DNA of 12,339 nt. Origin: Coriobacteriales bacterium. GTDB taxonomy: Bacteria > Actinomycetota > Coriobacteriia > Coriobacteriales > UBA8131. A program made the position numbers and the translations under genes. Below, piece after piece: positions 1 through 4,959 of this stretch (position 1 is its first letter; each line of letters starts with the position of its first letter). The notes beneath the pieces were generated by a model. It did not search any database. It was not told the DNA's origin and saw only the letters and a list, made by a program, of their open reading frames with translations. The stretch is taken from assembly GCA_031254905.1 (NCBI GenBank), contig JAIRTN010000021.1, positions 1 to 12,339 of the forward strand, written 5' to 3'.

Positions 1-270
1 ACTAAATTGAAAACATTATTCAAAAAATTCACAGGGATAACTGTCACTGAATACATATCGGAGAAACGAGCCGATTGTGCGGCACATTTACTTTTAGACA
101 CAGATTTATCTGTTGAAGAAATTTCTGCAAAGATTGGATTCGAAACTGCAACGGGATTTTCTACCTCATTCAAAAAGCAGGCAGGGCTTTCCCCGTCTGC
201 TTACCGTAGACAGATGAGATTTAACTGTTTGAAGAATCCGTCGAGCGAAAAGGAGTTTAATCCTTCTTAA
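1..270 (+). CDS. AraC-type transcriptional regulator, C-terminal DNA-binding domain (5' end outside window)
   Basis: The reading frame is open from the first base and stops at 268-270, so only the last 89 residues are visible. They form the second half of an AraC/XylS DNA-binding domain: the first helix-turn-helix ends with LKTLFKKFTG, then YISEKR, a linker helix with AHLLL, the second helix-turn-helix (VEEISAKIGF...FSTSFKKQAG) and the family signature GLSPSAYR. A polar tail of about 20 residues follows. The gene is clearly richer in A and T than everything to its right, which suggests horizontal acquisition. Its stop lies 2 bases from the stop of the convergent zinc-ribbon gene. The N-terminal sensor domain, and so the ligand, is outside the window. 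The family call is firm; the regulated genes cannot be told. Confidence 0.88.
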   Translation, partial: TKLKTLFKKFTGITVTEYISEKRADCAAHLLLDTDLSVEEISAKIGFETATGFSTSFKKQAGLSPSAYRRQMRFNCLKNPSSEKEFNPS

Positions 271-272
271 GA

Positions 273-1058
273 TTAGGAGGTGGGGTCTTCTGGGGGGTTG
301 TCGGGGGGCGGCGGCAAGAGCCAAGTGACTAAGTCCTCCTCCCCATAAGACAGGGCGTTTGGAGCAAAGAGTATGGTTGTGGGGGCTTCGGCGGCGAAGT
401 AGAGGGTGACAGTGAGGGTGGCGCCAGCCGGGAGATTTGCCGAGTCGAGGTCGCTGGCGATATTATCCCCATCCTCCGTTTTACCAATAAAACAGTCGAT
501 GCGCTCGCCGCCTGCCGTTCCAAGGCGCCAGTGCGTTGAGAGCAGCATGATTTCGTCCGTGCCTGCGTTGACGAAGCGCACGCGGACGGCCGTAATGGGT
601 TTGCCGCCTGAGGCGGTGGGGCCGGGCAGGGTTTCGAGGACGGTGACGAGTAGCTGATTGCAGTCTACGGTTGTGTCCATGGCGAGGTCTTTGATGGAAG
701 CGCCCGCCGGTGCGCCGACCACGGCGGGGGGCGGTATCTCGTGTGGTGTCTCGGCCGGCTCGATTCGCAGGCTGTATATGACGAGTGAGATGGTGGCGCT
801 GGAAATCAGCCAGACGATGAGGAACCAAAACCAGAAGCGCCGGTAGAAGGGCTGGAGGTTTTTGCCGCAAAACGGGCAATGGCGCACGTTGCTGACGACG
901 CGGTTTCTGCAACGCCGGCAGTAGACTATCTTCCGCGCGAAGGTCTTGGAGATGGGGTCGTGGTCTATGGTTGGCCGATAGAGCCTTCTGGTATCGAAGC
1001 GACTGCCCGAATCAGAGAAATGCCACTGTCTTGATCGTTTACGATCGTTCCGTGCCAC
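273..1058 (-). CDS. Zinc-ribbon, single-pass membrane protein with an extracytoplasmic DUF4352-like domain, function unknown
   Basis: A 261-residue protein. Residues 1-45 are basic and polar. A four-cysteine zinc ribbon follows (C47-x2-C50 and C61-x2-C64, in YCRRC and HCPFCGK), then one aromatic-rich membrane segment at about 75-97 (FWFWFLIVWLIS). Residues 98-261 should lie outside the membrane and read as a beta-sandwich: hydrophobic strands around LLVTVLE, AVRVRFVNAG, EIMLLSTHWRLG and TLTVTLYF, resembling the DUF4352 type seen in secreted Gram-positive proteins. The C-terminus is proline- and acid-rich. The start is GTG at 1056-1058, preceded by a strong ribosome-binding site (GAGGAGG, 4 bases away). 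The gene is divergent from recJ and shares its regulatory region. Zinc-ribbon plus one membrane span is a common plan in actinobacterial and Firmicute proteins of unknown role. The coding call is firm; no function can be assigned. Confidence 0.85.
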   Translation of the reverse strand: MARNDRKRSRQWHFSDSGSRFDTRRLYRPTIDHDPISKTFARKIVYCRRCRNRVVSNVRHCPFCGKNLQPFYRRFWFWFLIVWLISSATISLVIYSLRIEPAETPHEIPPPAVVGAPAGASIKDLAMDTTVDCNQLLVTVLETLPGPTASGGKPITAVRVRFVNAGTDEIMLLSTHWRLGTAGGERIDCFIGKTEDGDNIASDLDSANLPAGATLTVTLYFAAEAPTTILFAPNALSYGEEDLVTWLLPPPPDNPPEDPTS

Positions 1059-1116
1059 CCGGCCTCCTCATAAGGCGACGCCAACGAGATTCTGTTCGTG
1101 TTTCATGGTGCGTCCT

Positions 1117-1122
1117 ATTTTA
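1117..1122 (-). promoter_or_regulatory. Candidate -10 element for the zinc-ribbon gene
   Basis: On the minus strand this reads TAAAAT, five of six matches to the sigma-A type -10 consensus TATAAT, preceded by ATGGGA. It would start transcription near 1110, about 50 bases before the GTG start. No good -35 hexamer is found at 16-18 bases; TGGACA lies 20 bases upstream. A TGGGATA heptamer that recurs in this region overlaps the hexamer. The call rests on consensus matching alone. Confidence 0.3.
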
Positions 1123-1200
1123 TCCCATCGCGCGCCCGTGCGTGTCCATCCTTGGGATATGGAGACAATATGGGCGGTAATTTGCGCAAAAATATCCCAA
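1121..1200. repeat. TGGGATA heptamer array with a perfect 9-bp inverted repeat (possible operator)
   Basis: TGGGATA occurs three times: minus strand at 1121-1127, plus strand at 1153-1159 and minus strand at 1193-1199. The last two sit inside a perfect inverted repeat, TTGGGATAT (1152-1160) and ATATCCCAA (1192-1200), with 31 bases between the arms. The spacer holds a 10-bp palindrome TTTGCGCAAA (1181-1190) and a second ATATGG (1168-1173) 11 bases after the first (1157-1162), one helical turn. The copies lie 32 and 40 bases apart. The location between divergent genes, with one copy overlapping the candidate -10 of the minus-strand gene, fits a regulator-binding array. The regulator is unknown and nothing shows binding. 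Confidence 0.4.
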
Positions 1201-1234
1201 AAGCTGTCAAAACATCCTCAAAAAGCGCGAGATT

Positions 1235-1294
1235 TTGCCGATTTTCTTTCATACCGTGTGCGGGGTGGTACGAAAATTGCCGTTTTCTGTCAGA
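1235..1294 (+). promoter_or_regulatory. Candidate recJ promoter with flanking direct repeats
   Basis: TGGTACGAA at 1266-1274 looks like an extended -10 (TG, one base, then TACGAA) and would start transcription about 38 bases before the leader ORF at 1319. It is flanked by two copies of an imperfect direct repeat, TTGCCG-A-TTTTCT-T-TCA from 1235 and TTGCCG-TTTTCT-G-TCA from 1277, 42 bases apart, about four helical turns. No clear -35 element was found. The repeat is directly visible; the promoter call is a weak consensus match. Confidence 0.3.
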
Positions 1295-1318
1295 ATGGAG
1301 GAGAACTATCAGGAGGAT

Positions 1319-1351
1319 ATGATTAAAACTATCGAAGTAGGTCTTTCTTGA
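1319..1351 (+). CDS. 10-codon leader ORF upstream of and overlapping recJ
   Basis: A strong ribosome-binding site (AGGAGG, ending 2-3 bases before the ATG) stands ahead of ATG at 1319, which opens a 10-codon frame reading MIKTIEVGLS and stops with TGA at 1349-1351. That TGA overlaps the TTG start of the recJ frame as TTGA. The recJ TTG has no strong ribosome-binding site of its own. The simplest reading is translational coupling: ribosomes load at the leader, terminate at TGA and restart on TTG. The peptide has no codon run that would suggest attenuation by an amino acid. Alternatives are that ribosomes initiate directly at TTG, or that a frameshift joins the two frames. No protein family is recognisable in 10 residues. 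Confidence 0.4.
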   Translation: MIKTIEVGLS

Positions 1352-4300
1352 CGCAATGTTGGATTATACGGGAAGTCGATTCGTCGATTCCACAGGCATT
1401 GGTGAACGCCTGTGGAATCTCGCCCTTACTTGCGCGCATGCTTGCGGCGCGCGGCATTAGTTCGCCGCCTGATGTTGATGCCTTTCTTCATCCCGACATC
1501 AGGCGCGATTGGAGCGACCCCGCTGCGATACCCGGTATGACAGCCGTTGTTGACGCCTTGGAAGAAGCCGTGCGCGCTCGCAGGCGGATACGGGTGTTTG
1601 GCGACTTTGACGTAGACGGCATCAGCGCGACCGCGTGCATGCTGCGGGGGCTTGCGGCTTTGGGAGCGCAGGCGGATTACCTCATCCCCAACCGTGCGGA
1701 CGAGGGTTATGGCTTGACGAGCGCCGCCCTCAAGCGGGTTTACGAGCGCGACCCCGAAGTTCTTATAACCGTTGACTGCGGTATCTCGGCGGGTAATGAG
1801 GCCGTCGAATTGCTTGAGCGGGGGATACAGGTACTCATCACCGACCATCATGAGCCCTCAGATTTGGTGCCCGCGGGTATTCCGGTTGCCGACCCGAAAC
1901 TTGACGAGGATTCGCCCCAAGCCATTCTTGCGGGTGTTGGTGTGGCGCTGAAACTTATCGCCGCTCTGGGGGAGCGCTTCGGCCAGCCCCATCTGTGGCG
2001 TGACCTTGTGGATTTGGCGACCTTAGGCACGCTTGCGGATGTTATGCCGCTGATTGGCGAGAATCGCTCCCTTGTGGCCGAGGGGCTTGGGATTTTGCAT
2101 CGTTCGCCCCGCCCCGGCGTGGCGGCACTTCTTGCGCTCGCCCAGCGTGGAGGGAATGGGGCGACCGGAGCGAACGGAGCGGATGGGCGGAGCAAGGGGC
2201 CGAGTGCGATTGACCTCTCGTATTCCCTCATACCGCGCCTCAACGCGGCGGGCAGGATGGGCGATTCCACACTGGCCCTCGAACTGCTCATGAACGATGA
2301 CCCGCCTCGCTCCTTTGAGATTGCCAACGCCCTTGACGCAGCGAACAGCGAGCGTCGAGCAGTTGAAGGTGCCCTACTCAAAGAAACATTGGCGCAGGCG
2401 AAGGTTGTTCATCATGGGCAGAAGATACTTATCGTCGCGGGGGAAGACTGGCATGAGGGGATTCGTGGTATCGTTGCCGCCCGGCTGACCTCCCGCTTCG
2501 GCGTGCCCGCCATCGTGTTTTCTCTCATGGGTGATGAGGCGCGCGGCTCGGGCAGGAGCATCGGCGCGGTCAACCTCTTTGCCGCTGTTGAGCGTTGCGC
2601 CGACCTCACGCTGCGCTTTGGGGGACATGAGGCTGCTGTTGGTGTTACGGTTGCCCGCGATATGCTCGATGCCTTTAAGGAACGCATGGAGGCCATCATG
2701 GAGCAGGAGCCACCGGAGGCCTTCCACCCACCCTTGCTTGTGGACGCGCAGCTTACGCTTGGGGAGCTCGATGTTGAGGCCGTGGAGGAGCTCGGGCTTC
2801 TTGAGCCCCACGGGCACGCGAACAGAGAGCCTCTCTTTGTAAGTTGCGATTTGAGCCTCCGCAACGCCCGGGCTGTGGGCGCGAATAAAAACCACCTCTC
2901 GTTTACCGCTACGGATGGACAGGCCAGTGTGCAAGGCATTTGGTTTCAGTGCCCCAACATCGAGACCTTCATCGCCTGCACCGAGCCTGTAGACATCATT
3001 TATCGTCTGCAGGTGGATGAGTGGAACGGCCTCAGACGCGTAAAGCTCATGGTAAACCAGATAGTTTTGCACGACGAGAGCGGGGATGGCGCAGACGAGC
3101 GCGAGGAGGCGGCAGCAGCGGTTGATGAGCGCGAGGTGGGGGAGCGTAGCGAGGACGAGGGAGCCGCGTCGGCGCCTGCCCCAGCAAGCGCAGCAACTCC
3201 CGTTGAACGCGCGCTGGGCGCAGAGCCTGCCATGGAGGCACCCGCAAGCGCCGCCTCCGCGGCAACCCCCCGCGCCTCGTGGGAACACAAGGCGCGGGCC
3301 AACTCTCCCTCCTTCATCCACGAGTTGGCCGCGGCAATCGTCGGCAAACCCGTAAAGTTGCACGCGGCGCAGGCCGAGACACTCGCGGCACTTGCGGCAG
3401 GGCAGTCGGTGCTGGCAATCATGGCAACGGGTCGCGGCAAATCCCTCATCTTCCAAGCGCACGCCGCTCGCCTTGCCCTTGCTACAGGCAAGGCGAGCGT
3501 CTTCATCTACCCTCTGCGCGCGCTGATAGCCGACCAAGCCGTCCACCTCGCAGAGAGTTTCGCGCGCCTCGGCCTCGTCGCCTGCGCGCTCACTGGCGAA
3601 AACAGCCCGGCGGAAAAAGACGCCATCTTCCAACGCTTCTACGAGCAAAAACTCGACGTCATCCTCACAACTCCCGAGTTCTTTGGCATCCACGCGTGGC
3701 GCTTCGCCGAGGCAGCCCGCGTGGGCTTCATCGTCTTCGACGAGGCCCACCACATCAAAACCGAAGGCTTCAGCGGCCGCGAGGGCTACAGCGGCGTGGC
3801 ACGGCTGCGCGCGGGCTTCCCCTCCATTCAGTGCCTCGCCGTCACGGCCACCTCCGACGACCGCATCACCAGCGGCATCCGTCTCGCGCTGGGCATCGAA
3901 CGCGTCATCATCGACGACACCCGCCGCGAAAACCTCACGCTGGCCGACGCGCGCAGCCTACGCGACCGCGACGCCGCCCTCCTCAAAATAGTCGCGCACG
4001 GCGACAAAACGGTCATCTACACCAACTCGCGCAACCAAGCCCTCCTGCTCGCCCGCCTCCTCAGAAAGCAGGGCGGGCCCCCAGCCGACCGCACCCCCGC
4101 CACCGAGGGCAGCAGGTCTCCCGCCACAACTTCAGCCCTCACCTCCCAGCCCCCCGCCGACCGCATCGCCTTCTACCACGCGGGCCTCACGCGCCCCCAA
4201 CGCCGCGCAATCGAGGCGGGCCTCAGAAGCGGCCGCCTCACGGTCGTCATCTCCACAAGCGCATTCGGCGAGGGCATCGACATCCCCGACCTCGCGCGCG

Positions 4301-4959
4301 TAGTCCTCTACCACCTCCCGCTCAACGCGGTTGCCTTCAACCAAATGTCCGGGCGCGCGGGGCGCAACGGGCGCGCGGCCGTCATCCACCTCCTCTATTC
4401 TTCTGAGGATGTGGACACTAACAGGCGCCTTTTAGCTTCGAGCGCCCCTTCCCGCGAGCAACTTGTGATTCTCTATCGAGTGTTACGGGATGAGGGCGGC
4501 ACGCAGCACGAATCGGTGCCGTCCCTCTCCCCATTCCTCTGCCTCTCGGCCGCAGAACTTCTCGAGGCCTGCCGCGCGCAGAGCAGCGCCTGTGTGCTCG
4601 ACGAGAGGGGAGTGCTCAACGGCCTTGCCATCTTTGAGGAACTGGGCCTGCTTGTGCGCGACGAGAGTTACTCGCCGCCGCGTATTACCTTGATTTCGCG
4701 CCAGAGGGTTGAACTTTCTTCGAGCAGCATATATCTTGAAGGAGAGGAAGAACGCGCGCTTTTCGAGCGTTTTGTACAATGGGCGCTTACGGCGCCTGTC
4801 GAGGAACTGCGCGAGCAGATAATCGGCCCCCTTGTTCCCTCTGATAGCGGATACGCAAGCGGCAACAGGCACGCGAGCGCTAACAGACGCGCAAGCGGCA
4901 GCGGACACGCTAACAATAGCGGATACGCAAACGATAGTGGATGCGTGAGCAATGCATGA
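1348..4959 (+). CDS. recJ: RecJ single-strand DNA exonuclease fused to a RecQ-like SF2 helicase
   Basis: A 1203-residue fusion. Residues 1-570 are RecJ, a 5'-3' single-strand DNA exonuclease of recombination and repair: DHH-family motifs GDFDVDG (85-91), VDCG with D143, DHH (166-168), NAAGRM, then the DHHA1 motifs SGRS (401-404) and GGHEAA (425-430), and an OB-like domain. A charged and Ala/Pro-rich linker (about 575-665) leads to a RecQ-like helicase: ATGRGKS Walker A (693-699), YPLRALIADQ, DEAH (798-801), TATS, then FGEGIDIP and QMSGRAGRNGR (999-1009). No RecQ zinc-binding cysteine cluster or HRDC domain is evident. The tail (1166-1201) is six hexapeptide repeats. Ordinary RecJ is usually 550-800 residues. 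The start is TTG, chosen because the N-terminus (CWIIREV...LARMLAARGI) matches RecJ and because of the leader overlap. rel follows with a 4-base overlap. The helicase half (3300-4390) is richer in C-ending codons than either flank. Confidence 0.93.
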   Translation: MTQCWIIREVDSSIPQALVNACGISPLLARMLAARGISSPPDVDAFLHPDIRRDWSDPAAIPGMTAVVDALEEAVRARRRIRVFGDFDVDGISATACMLRGLAALGAQADYLIPNRADEGYGLTSAALKRVYERDPEVLITVDCGISAGNEAVELLERGIQVLITDHHEPSDLVPAGIPVADPKLDEDSPQAILAGVGVALKLIAALGERFGQPHLWRDLVDLATLGTLADVMPLIGENRSLVAEGLGILHRSPRPGVAALLALAQRGGNGATGANGADGRSKGPSAIDLSYSLIPRLNAAGRMGDSTLALELLMNDDPPRSFEIANALDAANSERRAVEGALLKETLAQAKVVHHGQKILIVAGEDWHEGIRGIVAARLTSRFGVPAIVFSLMGDEARGSGRSIGAVNLFAAVERCADLTLRFGGHEAAVGVTVARDMLDAFKERMEAIMEQEPPEAFHPPLLVDAQLTLGELDVEAVEELGLLEPHGHANREPLFVSCDLSLRNARAVGANKNHLSFTATDGQASVQGIWFQCPNIETFIACTEPVDIIYRLQVDEWNGLRRVKLMVNQIVLHDESGDGADEREEAAAAVDEREVGERSEDEGAASAPAPASAATPVERALGAEPAMEAPASAASAATPRASWEHKARANSPSFIHELAAAIVGKPVKLHAAQAETLAALAAGQSVLAIMATGRGKSLIFQAHAARLALATGKASVFIYPLRALIADQAVHLAESFARLGLVACALTGENSPAEKDAIFQRFYEQKLDVILTTPEFFGIHAWRFAEAARVGFIVFDEAHHIKTEGFSGREGYSGVARLRAGFPSIQCLAVTATSDDRITSGIRLALGIERVIIDDTRRENLTLADARSLRDRDAALLKIVAHGDKTVIYTNSRNQALLLARLLRKQGGPPADRTPATEGSRSPATTSALTSQPPADRIAFYHAGLTRPQRRAIEAGLRSGRLTVVISTSAFGEGIDIPDLARVVLYHLPLNAVAFNQMSGRAGRNGRAAVIHLLYSSEDVDTNRRLLASSAPSREQLVILYRVLRDEGGTQHESVPSLSPFLCLSAAELLEACRAQSSACVLDERGVLNGLAIFEELGLLVRDESYSPPRITLISRQRVELSSSSIYLEGEEERALFERFVQWALTAPVEELREQIIGPLVPSDSGYASGNRHASANRRASGSGHANNSGYANDSGCVSNA
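4843..4950 (+). repeat. Six tandem 18-bp units encoding the RecJ-RecQ C-terminal tail
   Basis: Six consecutive in-frame 18-bp units encode DSGYAS, GNRHAS, ANRRAS, GSGHAN, NSGYAN and DSGCVS, with the pattern x-[SN]-[GR]-x-[AV]-[SN]. The DNA units share the core GGATACGCAAGC or close variants. Two residues and the stop follow. Because 18 is a multiple of 3, gain or loss of units would change tail length but keep the frame. The last unit contains the upstream candidate ATG (4941) and the weak ribosome-binding site of rel, so the repeat and the start region of rel overlap. Confidence 0.85.

Noticed and set aside
1059..1347. Possible SOS (LexA-type) box ahead of recJ
   Set aside because: No GAAC-N4-GTTC type palindrome was found in the region.
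2374..3753. 459-codon open frame on the minus strand within recJ
   Set aside because: It lies antisense to conserved RecJ and helicase motifs, has no recognisable domain, and is expected from GC-rich codon periodicity.
3279..4406. 375-codon plus-strand frame offset from the RecJ-RecQ frame
   Set aside because: Its product is an Arg/Pro/His-rich string without domains, typical of a shifted frame in GC-rich DNA; the helicase motifs are in the other frame.
4941..4955. Upstream ATG for rel adding 5 residues
   Set aside because: No ribosome-binding site precedes it, and the ATGA overlap at 4956 with GTGAG upstream is the more usual arrangement; it remains possible.
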